DNA of 54,720 bases from an uncultured Mycoplasma sp. (GTDB lineage Bacteria; Bacillota_I; Bacilli_A; RF39; UBA660). Each line of letters starts with the position of its first letter. Position 1 is the stretch's first letter. Shown here piece after piece: positions 1 through 8,542 of the stretch. The stretch is from NCBI GenBank assembly GCA_947642635.1, contig CANRTI010000008.1, positions 1 to 54,720 of the forward strand, written 5' to 3'. The notes under the pieces are model-generated. The model did not search any database. It saw only the letters and a program-made list of their open reading frames with translations, and was not told the DNA's origin. A program made the position numbers and the translations under genes.

Positions 1-116
1 CCTCTTTATAGGTCACATTTTATACTGATGCACCTTCTTGTTTTGCTTTTGTTTTCTATACCGAACTTATTTTTCAAAAAAATACTGCTCTTTTACTAAA
101 TTAATTCAATACCAGA

Positions 117-150
117 CGGATTTTTTACTTCAAAATCCGTTTTATTTTCT
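117..150 (+). terminator. Intrinsic terminator-like hairpin at left edge
   Basis: An 8-bp perfect stem (CGGATTTT / AAAATCCG, 117-124 and 132-139) with a 7-base loop is followed on the + strand by a T-rich tract. It would end a + strand transcript coming from outside the window. It also lies just downstream of the stop of the minus-strand surface protein, where DGR target genes often carry a hairpin, so a second role is possible. Bases 1-116 hold no gene that I can support. Confidence 0.6.
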
Positions 151-174
151 ACCTTTATTCAAAAGTGTCCGGAA

Positions 175-1932
175 CTAAGTTATTATTATGAATGGATCAG
201 TTTGTGTTCCTGTTCCTGTTATCTCTATATTGGATTTCAGATAGAAGACTGGGCGAACCGAATACGTATAAGGCAAATCATACCCCACGCTGACAGAGCC
301 GTTCGAATCCACAAACCACGCGTAAGAACGGCTGCCATTAAAACCGTAACGCAACATTGTATATTCATATGAATGTGGTGGATTACTATCATTGTTGCTT
401 ATGTACATCCAACTTGTTTTACATGTACTTCCTGAACTAGCACAGTTTGTTCCTGTTTTACTTAATGCAAAATAATAATCTGCTACATACATTAATCCTA
501 TTTTTGCACTTACTGTTGTTGTAAATCCTTGTTCTGTTTGTAATATTGTGGCTGGTTCTTGTTTTTGATTCGTAAAATCCCCATATTTCCAGTTTACTGT
601 CTCTATTTTGTCTGCCCACCCTGATGGCATGTATGTTGTATTTCCTATAAATAGGTTACTATATTTTCCTCCGGAAATTCCGTTTAATCCTTTATATAAG
701 TCACTTGCATTCCACTTGATATCTGAAGTTCCTATATTATGCCAGTAGTATAACGTATTCAACGCCTCTTTCTTTATTAATTTAAACATTTTTCCTTGAC
801 CTTTATCTTTTGTTACTCCAATTATTCGATACATATATTTATCTTGTCCTGAGGTACTTGTACATTCTGTTTTATTTGTTGTTCCAAAACATATATAGTT
901 TGGTGGGTTTGTTCCATGATATCTCGTCTCTAATTCATCTTCTACTACTTTTGTTGGGCCAAAATCTGGTTCTTTATACTCTATTGATGCTACCTTTGGT
1001 ATCGATATTCCTTTACTATTTCTTAAATAAGCATAAAATGTTTTTACTACTGGTGTTGTAAATGTATATTCTTCACTTATTTCTTTAACTCCATTTACTG
1101 GTTTCCATGTACAATTATCGCTATTATTGGTATCTTCTAATATACAATAATCTGTTACTCGACTACTATTCCATTTTAAATTTAAAGTTATTTTCTCTTC
1201 TTCGGTTACTTTATTTTCTGTATTTTCATCATTAATATAAAACTTATTGATTATTGGTCCATCACTAAACTCTTGTACTGTTTCACATTTAAATGTTTTA
1301 TTAGTTATATTTACACTTAATTCTTTTCCTGTTAAGCCACTTTGATCTCCTGTTGTATTATTGATTGCCATTGTGGCTTTTATATCTCCTTCAATTATTC
1401 CACTTAACTTATATGTTATTGGTATCTCGATAGGACTCTTACCAGCAAGTTCTGCTAAGTCTAAATCTGTCTCATCCATCTCTAAATTATCTGTTGGACT
1501 TAATCTTATAAAACCATCACCAGTTTGTAAAGCATCTTTCATTGTTCCTGTTAATTCTATTTCTAAAACACTTTCACATTGAAACTTAGTATTTTCTTCT
1601 CCCCCAGTAACTCCTGCTACTGCTATACTTCTCTTTGTTTCTTCACTATCATAATTTTTATTTTTATCATTTGTTGCATAATATACTTTACCTGCATTAC
1701 TTAAACTCATATCGGCAGTAGTTAATTTTAAATGTAATTTCGGTGTTGGGTTATATATTGCTGCTACTCCTAATCCTTCTGTATCTCCCACTACATTTGT
1801 AGCACTCCCATTATTATTCGTTGTTATATTGTAATATGCAAATGATGCCCCTATTACAAAGGCTATTAACGTTATTACTCCTACTACTGTTAATACTACT
1901 TTCTTTTTTCTACTCTTTTCTTCTTCAATCAT
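175..1932 (-). CDS. Membrane-anchored surface protein, candidate DGR variable protein
   Basis: This 585-aa protein has an N-terminal membrane segment or uncleaved signal (residues about 11-33, ending in SFAYYN, a pattern common in TasA/SipW-type exported proteins). About 300 residues of beta-rich, Asn/Thr-rich extracellular sequence follow, then a C-terminal domain from about residue 335 with several paired cysteines. It ends in YSVRPVFYLKS and GTQTDPF, the type of ending seen on C-type-lectin/FGE-fold ligand-binding domains, including DGR targets. There is no LPXTG motif. The start is set by the RBS GAGAGGTAG five bases before ATG. It is a single gene, with a terminator-like hairpin beyond its stop. 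The codons for residues 526-565 are strikingly GC-rich and A-poor compared with the rest. The biological ligand is unknown; an adhesin or receptor role is inferred. Confidence 0.75.
   Translation of the reverse strand: MIEEEKSRKKKVVLTVVGVITLIAFVIGASFAYYNITTNNNGSATNVVGDTEGLGVAAIYNPTPKLHLKLTTADMSLSNAGKVYYATNDKNKNYDSEETKRSIAVAGVTGGEENTKFQCESVLEIELTGTMKDALQTGDGFIRLSPTDNLEMDETDLDLAELAGKSPIEIPITYKLSGIIEGDIKATMAINNTTGDQSGLTGKELSVNITNKTFKCETVQEFSDGPIINKFYINDENTENKVTEEEKITLNLKWNSSRVTDYCILEDTNNSDNCTWKPVNGVKEISEEYTFTTPVVKTFYAYLRNSKGISIPKVASIEYKEPDFGPTKVVEDELETRYHGTNPPNYICFGTTNKTECTSTSGQDKYMYRIIGVTKDKGQGKMFKLIKKEALNTLYYWHNIGTSDIKWNASDLYKGLNGISGGKYSNLFIGNTTYMPSGWADKIETVNWKYGDFTNQKQEPATILQTEQGFTTTVSAKIGLMYVADYYFALSKTGTNCASSGSTCKTSWMYISNNDSNPPHSYEYTMLRYGFNGSRSYAWFVDSNGSVSVGYDLPYTYSVRPVFYLKSNIEITGTGTQTDPFIIIT
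238..357 (-). other. Candidate DGR variable region (VR) inside the surface-protein gene
   Basis: Hand count over these 120 bases gives 59 G+C (49%) and only 16 adenines on the coding strand (13%), while the flanking coding sequence is AT-rich with frequent A. The block encodes residues 526-565, including RYGFNGSRSYAW and ending just before the RPVFYLKS tail. Position (3' end of the gene), adenine depletion and a GC-rich distal edge (GTTCGCCC) all match what adenine-specific mutagenic retrohoming leaves behind. No template repeat or reverse transcriptase is visible in this window, so the call remains inferential. Confidence 0.5.
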
Positions 1933-2014
1933 TTCTACTACCTCTCTTTTTATTAATATGGCTTTTTTCTTTATTTTTTATACTTATGTTTGATATACCG
2001 TATTTAATTCATAT

Positions 2015-2050
2015 AACAAAAAAGTTGAACACTCTCTATGCTCAACTTTA
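2015..2050 (-). terminator. Intrinsic terminator after the MMPL gene
   Basis: On the minus strand, AAGTTGA (2048-2042) and TCAACTT (2028-2022) form a 7-bp stem with a 13-base loop, followed by TTTTTTG. It lies 70 bp past the stop of the MMPL fusion gene and upstream of the surface-protein gene, so the two genes are probably transcribed separately. Confidence 0.8.
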
Positions 2051-2119
2051 TTATAACTGGTTATACTACAAAACGTCAATTAGTTTTGTGTACTTTTTGT
2101 ATAACTTAAATATATTTGT

Positions 2120-5100
2120 TTAATTAAACAAATTTTTAAAACGATCCCACAAAGATAATTTTACTTCTTCTTTATTTTGAATTACTTCTTTTTCTGGAAC
2201 TTTTACTCCATCTACAACCATTATAAATTTAGTATTACTATCAAGATTACTTTTATAACTAAATGATTGATAATCATTACTTAATTTAACTAAATCTTCT
2301 ACTTTTGTCATTAATACTTTACTATTTTTAGCTTCCTTACTAATTTTAGATATTCCCTCTTTATTAAAAGTATCAATACCTAGAGTTAACAAATTCATTC
2401 CTGTACTAGCTGTTTTAACCCCCTTATGTAATTCTTGCATTTTACTACTAATTTTATTAACTCCCTTTGTTATTTCATCTATTCCATTAACTAAAACACT
2501 AGTACCACTATTTAATTTATCCATTTCTTTTGTAAGTTGATTAACTAAAGAACTAACATTTTTAAAAGTATCTAAACTACTAGTTAAACCTTCTTTATTA
2601 CCTTCCAATAACTTAATCAACATTAAATTATTTTGATAATTATTTTCATATTGATACTTAATTTGATACAAATCCATTAAATTATTATTTAATAAATATT
2701 CATAAGTTAAATTTTCTAAATTATTATTAATATAACTTTCTTCTAATAATTTATTATTACTACTTAAAAAATTAATTGTTTTAGTATTTTGTTCAATCAA
2801 ATAATTTAATTCTTTTATTTTATTAACATAAGCATCACTATTTAATTCTTTATTAACTACTAATAAAGCATCTTTTATTTCTTCTACCCCTTCATTAACA
2901 CTTATCATCCCTTTTTTAATATCATTTAATTTATCATTAACTATATCCATATTTTTCGCTAATTCTTGACTACCAAACTCTAATGTTTTAAAACCTTCCT
3001 CTAATTTTCCAGAAGACTTCAAAATTGTATCAATTGAAGTTTGTAAAACATCTACATTACTATATAAACTATCTAATTTATCAAATATTTTTAAATCACT
3101 TTCTTCAATAATCTTCGGAGTAACTACTGAATAAATTGTTGGTAATTCAAATTTTTTAGTTGTAAAAGAAATAACCAATTTATCTAAATTTTTTAATTCT
3201 TTTACATTAAGTGAATTATATAAACCAGGTGATGTTAATCCTAATACTACATAATTACTTCCATTATCAATAACTTTACCATTATTAATTAAAACATTAC
3301 TATTAACATCATTTTGAATAACCAACCCACTTACAATTACAAAAGGTGTATATAAATTATTACCATTTATAAAATGTTTATCTTGATTTTCAAAATTTAT
3401 TTCAATAACTACATCTCCATCTTTTCCAATTAAATCTTTCAACAAAATATTTTGACCATTTAATTTATAATTAATTTTAGTTGTAATAGGTAATTTTTTA
3501 TTAGTAGTTCCTTTATAAAAAATATCACTACCCAAACTATTCCAAGTAACTAAATTATTCTCTTTAACATATTGATGCTCACTATTAATATTAATAATAT
3601 TTTCTAATTCACTATAATCTTTAATTTTATCTAATTTTTCATTATTTATTAAATGATTATTAACAACAACACTTTTAATACTACCATCTGTATTTAATTT
3701 TGTATAAATAGTTTCTTCTTTTGATAAACATATAGCTTGTTTAGGAATTAATAACAATATTCCTAAACAAATACTTAATCCTAATCTTTTCTTTTTCAAC
3801 TTCATTTTCTCATTTCCTTTCCCATTTAAAGTTGTTTTCATAATTAATTTATCATTAACTAATAAAATTGCTGGTAAAATAGTTAATACAACTAACATAC
3901 TTATAATAGCCCCTCTGGAAATTAATGTACATAATGCCCCAACCATTTCTAAATCTGAATAAATACCTACTCCAAAAGTTGCGGCAAAAAAACACATTCC
4001 ACTCACAAAAATTGAATTACTACAATAATTTAATGCATCTAACATTGCTTCTTTCTTCGAAGTGTTTTTCTTTCTGTTTTCTAAATAATTAGTAGTAAGT
4101 AAAATTGCATAGTCAATCGTGGCTCCCAGTTCAATAGTACCTAGGACAATCGGTGCCACAAATGGTAATGTTATCCCTCCAAAATATGCAAATGCCATAT
4201 TGAAAAAAATTGCAAATTCAATTCCCATTATTAATAAAATAGGTAATGATAAACTCTTTAATACTAAAAACATAATAATTAAAATACAAATAATTGAAGA
4301 ATAATTGACATTTTTAAAATCTGTATCACTAATTGTTACTAAATCTCTCATTAAAGGACCTTCCCCAGCTAATATTGAGTTTTCATCATATTCTTTAATA
4401 ATTTTATTAACTTTTTCAATCTGTTCATTTAACTCTTCACTAGCAATTTCATAAACAGAATTTAACAATAACATTTGATATTTATCGCTAACAAATATTT
4501 TTTGTAATTCTTCTGGTAACATATCTTCTGTTAATCCCAAATCTTTTAATTTACTAAATCCTAAAACAAAATCAATTCCCGCCACATTTTCTAACCGATT
4601 TATCATTTCCATACAATCAGCATTAACAACATTTTTATCTAACAAAATTATTTCTGGAGACACCAAATTAAATTTCTCTTGTAACTCTTTATTAGCAACA
4701 ATACTATCCAAATTTTTAGGTAAACTTTCATCAATTTTATAATATACTTCTACTTTTTGATTAGCTAAATAAAGAGGAACAAATAAAATTACAAAGATAA
4801 TCAAAATACTTCGATAATGTTTAACTACCAATTTATTTAATCTTGTAAATTTAATTGTAATTGGCTTATGTTTCGTTTTATTAATCCATTTATCACACAC
4901 TAATAACAAACTTGGAAAAATTGTTAATACGCCAATTACTCCCAATAAAACTCCTTTAGCCATAACAATTCCCAAATCTCTTCCTAAAGTTAAATTCATG
5001 GTACACAATACTAAAAATCCCGCAATTGTTGTTAAAGAACTACCTGTAACCGAAGTAAAAGTTTTAACTATTGCCTGGCTCATGGCATCTAGTGGATTTT

Positions 5101-5872
5101 TATAATTATTCTTATTTTTTTCATAAGCATGATATAAAAAGATTGAAAAATCAGTTGTTACTCCTAATTGTAATACAGCCACTAAAGCTTTTGTTATATA
5201 AGATATTTCTCCTAAAAATATATTTGTTCCTAAATTAAATATAATGGATAATCCAATATTTAAAAGTAATAAAATTGGTACCAAATATGAATCTAAAGTT
5301 AATTCTAATACTAATAAGCAAAGAACAACGGCAATTAAGACATAAATAACTATTTCTTTATCAGATAAATCCATTGTATCTAAAACCATCGCACTCATTC
5401 CACTAATTTTTACTTTTTCACTAGCAATTTCTTTCATGGCTCTAATTGCCTCAATAGTTTTAGATGAAGATATACTTTCTTTAAAAGTTACAAACAAAAT
5501 ATCAGTTTCTTCCTTATGAAATTTTTCTATAATATCAGTTGGTAACATCATAGTTGGAACAGTAGTTCCTAAAACATCATATAAACTAACAACTTGATTT
5601 ACCCCATCAACTTTTTCAAATTCTTTACTTAAACTCAAAATATCTTTACTAGCCATATTATTTGTCATAACGATTGTATAGGCCCCCATATCAAAATCTT
5701 CCGTTAATATTTTTTGGCCTTCCACTGTTTCAATTTCTTCTGGTAAATATACTAAAATATCATAATTAATATTTGTAAGCTTAACTCCAATAATAGAAAA
5801 TATCAAAAATATTGAAGCTATTAGTAAAATTAATTTTCTTTTAGAACATATTATATCAGCCATTTTTTTCAT
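2120..5872 (-). CDS. MMPL/RND-family transporter fused to a secreted coiled-coil protein
   Basis: The protein is 1250 aa. Residues 1 to about 685 form a complete two-halved MMPL (RND superfamily) permease: TM1 near 15-35, an extracytoplasmic domain, a TM cluster near 175-335, TM near 352-370, a second external domain, and a second TM cluster near 520-680. Such proteins export lipids, siderophores or drugs using the proton gradient. Residue 690 onward (MKLKKKRLG, then a hydrophobic stretch ending at AIC) looks like the start and signal peptide of a separate exported protein. It has a beta-rich domain and a long coiled coil (about 970-1200) resembling the external part of YhgE/Pip-type proteins. 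An SD-like AAGGAAATGAG precedes that internal Met (3805). Start: ATG at 5872 with GGAGG eight bases upstream; a TTG one codon earlier is less likely. The divergent TetR gene probably represses it. Confidence 0.88.
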   Translation of the reverse strand: MKKMADIICSKRKLILLIASIFLIFSIIGVKLTNINYDILVYLPEEIETVEGQKILTEDFDMGAYTIVMTNNMASKDILSLSKEFEKVDGVNQVVSLYDVLGTTVPTMMLPTDIIEKFHKEETDILFVTFKESISSSKTIEAIRAMKEIASEKVKISGMSAMVLDTMDLSDKEIVIYVLIAVVLCLLVLELTLDSYLVPILLLLNIGLSIIFNLGTNIFLGEISYITKALVAVLQLGVTTDFSIFLYHAYEKNKNNYKNPLDAMSQAIVKTFTSVTGSSLTTIAGFLVLCTMNLTLGRDLGIVMAKGVLLGVIGVLTIFPSLLLVCDKWINKTKHKPITIKFTRLNKLVVKHYRSILIIFVILFVPLYLANQKVEVYYKIDESLPKNLDSIVANKELQEKFNLVSPEIILLDKNVVNADCMEMINRLENVAGIDFVLGFSKLKDLGLTEDMLPEELQKIFVSDKYQMLLLNSVYEIASEELNEQIEKVNKIIKEYDENSILAGEGPLMRDLVTISDTDFKNVNYSSIICILIIMFLVLKSLSLPILLIMGIEFAIFFNMAFAYFGGITLPFVAPIVLGTIELGATIDYAILLTTNYLENRKKNTSKKEAMLDALNYCSNSIFVSGMCFFAATFGVGIYSDLEMVGALCTLISRGAIISMLVVLTILPAILLVNDKLIMKTTLNGKGNEKMKLKKKRLGLSICLGILLLIPKQAICLSKEETIYTKLNTDGSIKSVVVNNHLINNEKLDKIKDYSELENIININSEHQYVKENNLVTWNSLGSDIFYKGTTNKKLPITTKINYKLNGQNILLKDLIGKDGDVVIEINFENQDKHFINGNNLYTPFVIVSGLVIQNDVNSNVLINNGKVIDNGSNYVVLGLTSPGLYNSLNVKELKNLDKLVISFTTKKFELPTIYSVVTPKIIEESDLKIFDKLDSLYSNVDVLQTSIDTILKSSGKLEEGFKTLEFGSQELAKNMDIVNDKLNDIKKGMISVNEGVEEIKDALLVVNKELNSDAYVNKIKELNYLIEQNTKTINFLSSNNKLLEESYINNNLENLTYEYLLNNNLMDLYQIKYQYENNYQNNLMLIKLLEGNKEGLTSSLDTFKNVSSLVNQLTKEMDKLNSGTSVLVNGIDEITKGVNKISSKMQELHKGVKTASTGMNLLTLGIDTFNKEGISKISKEAKNSKVLMTKVEDLVKLSNDYQSFSYKSNLDSNTKFIMVVDGVKVPEKEVIQNKEEVKLSLWDRFKNLFN

Positions 5873-5943
5873 CAAATTCCTCCATTCGTTATAACATTTT
5901 ATTCCTTCTATTTCTAAAAAACAGCCACAAAAAAATTAAAAAA

Positions 5944-5990
5944 GTTGGATAACCAACAATTTTTAGAAATAGTATTGTTAAATAACCAAC
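5944..5990. promoter_or_regulatory. Paired inverted-repeat operators, probable TetR sites
   Basis: Two 14-base elements, GTTGGATAACCAAC (5944-5957) and GTTAAATAACCAAC (5977-5990), share the right arm ATAACCAAC. The first is a 5-bp perfect inverted repeat. They are 33 bp apart, about three helical turns, so two dimers would bind the same DNA face. They lie between the divergent MMPL and TetR genes, upstream of both, the expected place for autoregulation plus repression of the transporter. Confidence 0.65.
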
Positions 5991-6005
5991 ATTTTGTCTT
6001 TTATG

Positions 6006-6033
6006 TTTACAAATGTTTCATAAACAGTATAAT
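6006..6033 (+). promoter_or_regulatory. Promoter of the TetR-family gene
   Basis: A TTTACA -35 (6006-6011) and a consensus TATAAT -10 (6028-6033) are separated by 16 bases. RBS AGAAGGTG (6037-6044) follows, seven bases before the ATG at 6052. A short inverted repeat TGTTTA...TAAACA (6004-6026) overlaps the spacer and could be a further regulator contact. Confidence 0.7.
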
Positions 6034-6051
6034 TAAAGAAGGTGAATATAA

Positions 6052-6618
6052 ATGAATAAAAATGATTTACGAGTAATTAAAACCAAAACTACACTTTATA
6101 ATACTTTAAAAGAATTAATGCAAGAAAAGACTTTTGAGGAAATAAAAGTTAGTGATATTTGTAGTAAAGCTTTAATTAACCGTTCTACTTTTTATGCCCA
6201 CTATAACGATAAATATGAATTACTAGCAGCTTTTATTGCTGAATTAAAAAAATCCTTAACGGATGAATTAAATAAAAATACTAACATCTCTAATACTAAA
6301 GAATATTATTTAGAGATGATTAAACTTTTTTTAAGTCATATTGAAGAAAAAAGAGAAACTTATTTAGCTATCATGCTAAATAATCGCAGTAGTATTACAA
6401 TGGACATAATTTACGATGTTTTAGACCATGATATTACAACCAAATTACAAGAAAAAAAACATCTTGAACAAAATATTCCTTCTAATATAATTGTAAAATT
6501 TTATTTAGGTGGTGTTATAAATGTTGGATTACTTTGGTTAAAAAATAAAAATTTATATACTAAAGAAGAATTAATTGAATATTTTAATCATTTAATTCCT
6601 AATAACTTAAATTTCTAA
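6052..6618 (+). CDS. TetR/AcrR-family transcriptional regulator
   Basis: This is a 188-aa DNA-binding repressor. The N-terminal helix-turn-helix is visible at about residues 25-50 (EIKVSDICSKALINRSTFY then HYNDKYELL), the classic TetR recognition block. The C-terminal half is all-helical with a hydrophobic pocket-like region (YLGGVINVGLLWL) as in the TetR_C ligand-binding domains. It is divergent from the MMPL transporter, with paired inverted repeats between them, so it most likely represses the transporter and itself and is released by a substrate of the pump. Its 3' end overlaps the convergent ABC-F gene by 12 bp. The inducer cannot be told from sequence. Confidence 0.9.
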   Translation: MNKNDLRVIKTKTTLYNTLKELMQEKTFEEIKVSDICSKALINRSTFYAHYNDKYELLAAFIAELKKSLTDELNKNTNISNTKEYYLEMIKLFLSHIEEKRETYLAIMLNNRSSITMDIIYDVLDHDITTKLQEKKHLEQNIPSNIIVKFYLGGVINVGLLWLKNKNLYTKEELIEYFNHLIPNNLNF

Positions 6619-8487
6619 TAATTTAGCTAATTCTTCCCATTCCTCATTAGTAGCTTTCAATTTTTCTTCAATCTCTTTTATTTCATTCAAAATATTCTCA
6701 GATTTTTCCTTATTAGCATAAACTAAAGGATCAAACAACAAATTTTTTAATTCTTCTTTTTGTTGCTCTAATTTTGTAATTGCTTTTTCTAATTTTTGTA
6801 AATCCCGTTCTTTATTTACAACCCTTTCTTTTTTAACTTTCGTTATTTTTACATTTTTTGATATTTCTACATTAGAATCTTGTTTCTTTTTTTCTAAATA
6901 TTCTTCATAATTACAATTATAAAAACGTAAATCATCATTTTCAAAAATCAATAATTTTGTAGCAATCTTTTTAATAAAATATCGATCATGCGAAACAAAA
7001 ATAATAGTTCCCGGATAATTTACCAAAATATTTTCTAAATGTTCTTTTCCCACAATATCTAAATGATTAGTCGCTTCATCAAGTATTAATACATTTGGTC
7101 TATCATACAAAATTTTACATAATTGTAAACGAACTTTTTCGCCTCCAGATAAAACATCAATTGTTTTAAAAACATCATCTCCTTTAAATAAAAATGATCC
7201 TAGTGCACTACGAGCTTTTTCATACGAAATATCTGGTAAATAACTTTGAAATTCTTCTAAAACAGTTTGTTTAGAATTAATCATCGCCAAACTTTGATCA
7301 AAATAACCAATTTTTATATTACTCCCTAAAGCTATTTTTCCACTTATGGGACTTAGCAAATTATTAAGGGTTTTCAAAATAGTTGATTTACCTATTCCAT
7401 TGGGTCCAACTATCCCAATTTTCATCCCTGCTAAAATATTCATATTTAATTTTGCTAATGGCTTATCATAACCAAATGTCACATTTTTTAATCCAAACAC
7501 TATTGTTCCACTAGGTTTTATTTCTTCTAAATTAGTTTTAAATACTTTTGTATCTTCTTTTCGCGGTTTTTCTAAAATATCCATTTTTTCTAATTGATGT
7601 AGTCTTGACATAGCTAAAGAAGCTTTACTAGGTTTATAACGAAACCTTTCATAAATTTTCCTTAATCTCTTAATTTCTTTTTGTTGATATTCATAGTCAC
7701 TCAAAGCTTTTTCATAATTTTTTTGTTTTTCTTTTTCATAAAATGCATAATTTCCTTTATACCTTAGCATTTTACCATATTCAATATCATAAATAATATC
7801 AACAATATTATTCATAAACATTCTATCATGTGAAACTAAAATTATTGCCCCTTTATATTTCTTTAAATATTCTTCTAACCAAGTAATAGTCGAAATATCT
7901 AAATGATTAGTTGGCTCATCTAATATTAATAAATCCGGTTTTAATAATAACAACTTTATAAATGCAATCTTTGTTTTTTGACCACCTGAAAACTCTTTAA
8001 TTTTTTTAAATTTATCACTATCTTTAAAACCAAACTTATGAAGCATAATTTCATATTCTTTTCGATAACTATAACCACCTTGTAATTTATAATCTTCTAA
8101 TAAATTTGTATATTCCATTATAATTTTAGGATCATTATTTTTTTCCATTTCTTTTAAATAATCATCAATTTTTTTAGCCATCTTAATTAAATTTTGATAA
8201 GTTTTTTCAATTTCTCTCAATAAAGTATTTTCTTCATCATCAAAATCAATTTGTTTTAAATAACCAATTTTATAATTCCCAATTTTATTTATAACAAATT
8301 TTTCCTCACCAATCCCACTTTCAAATAACGTATTATCAATAATTGCTCTTAAAAAAGTAGTCTTTCCAACACCATTTCTACCGACAATACCAATATGTTC
8401 ATTATTCTTAATTTCAAAATTAATTTCTTCTAATATCGTTTTACCATTTATACTAATAGCAGCATTTTTGATACTCAAATGCATCAT
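6607..8487 (-). CDS. ABC-F family ATPase (ribosome-associated)
   Basis: The protein is 626 aa with two ABC domains and no membrane segment, the ABC-F layout. Domain 1 has Walker A GRNGVGKT (about residue 36), signature FSGGQK (about 166) and Walker B LLILDEPTNHLD. The charged interdomain linker lies at about 240-320. Domain 2 has Walker A GPNGIGKS (about 357), signature LSGGEK and LILDEATNHLD. A Lys/Glu-rich coiled C-terminal tail (about 535-626) resembles the tail of the Uup/YdiF group. ABC-F proteins act at the ribosomal E site, resolving stalls or displacing antibiotics; which one applies here is not decidable. It overlaps the convergent TetR gene by 12 bp. The RBS before the tandem ATG ATG start is weak. 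Confidence 0.93.
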   Translation of the reverse strand: MMHLSIKNAAISINGKTILEEINFEIKNNEHIGIVGRNGVGKTTFLRAIIDNTLFESGIGEEKFVINKIGNYKIGYLKQIDFDDEENTLLREIEKTYQNLIKMAKKIDDYLKEMEKNNDPKIIMEYTNLLEDYKLQGGYSYRKEYEIMLHKFGFKDSDKFKKIKEFSGGQKTKIAFIKLLLLKPDLLILDEPTNHLDISTITWLEEYLKKYKGAIILVSHDRMFMNNIVDIIYDIEYGKMLRYKGNYAFYEKEKQKNYEKALSDYEYQQKEIKRLRKIYERFRYKPSKASLAMSRLHQLEKMDILEKPRKEDTKVFKTNLEEIKPSGTIVFGLKNVTFGYDKPLAKLNMNILAGMKIGIVGPNGIGKSTILKTLNNLLSPISGKIALGSNIKIGYFDQSLAMINSKQTVLEEFQSYLPDISYEKARSALGSFLFKGDDVFKTIDVLSGGEKVRLQLCKILYDRPNVLILDEATNHLDIVGKEHLENILVNYPGTIIFVSHDRYFIKKIATKLLIFENDDLRFYNCNYEEYLEKKKQDSNVEISKNVKITKVKKERVVNKERDLQKLEKAITKLEQQKEELKNLLFDPLVYANKEKSENILNEIKEIEEKLKATNEEWEELAKLLEI

Positions 8488-8542
8488 TAATCATCTCTTG
8501 TTTCTTTGTCTTTTTCTTTCTAAATCAATTATAACATATAAT

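Noticed and set aside
1-99. A hydrophobic + strand frame ending near 99
   Set aside because: No start or RBS in the window, and composition is what AT-rich noncoding DNA gives; unsupported as a gene.
300-312. GTTCGAATCC resembles the T-arm of a tRNA
   Set aside because: It lies inside the GC-rich coding block of the surface protein, with no acceptor, D or anticodon arms around it.
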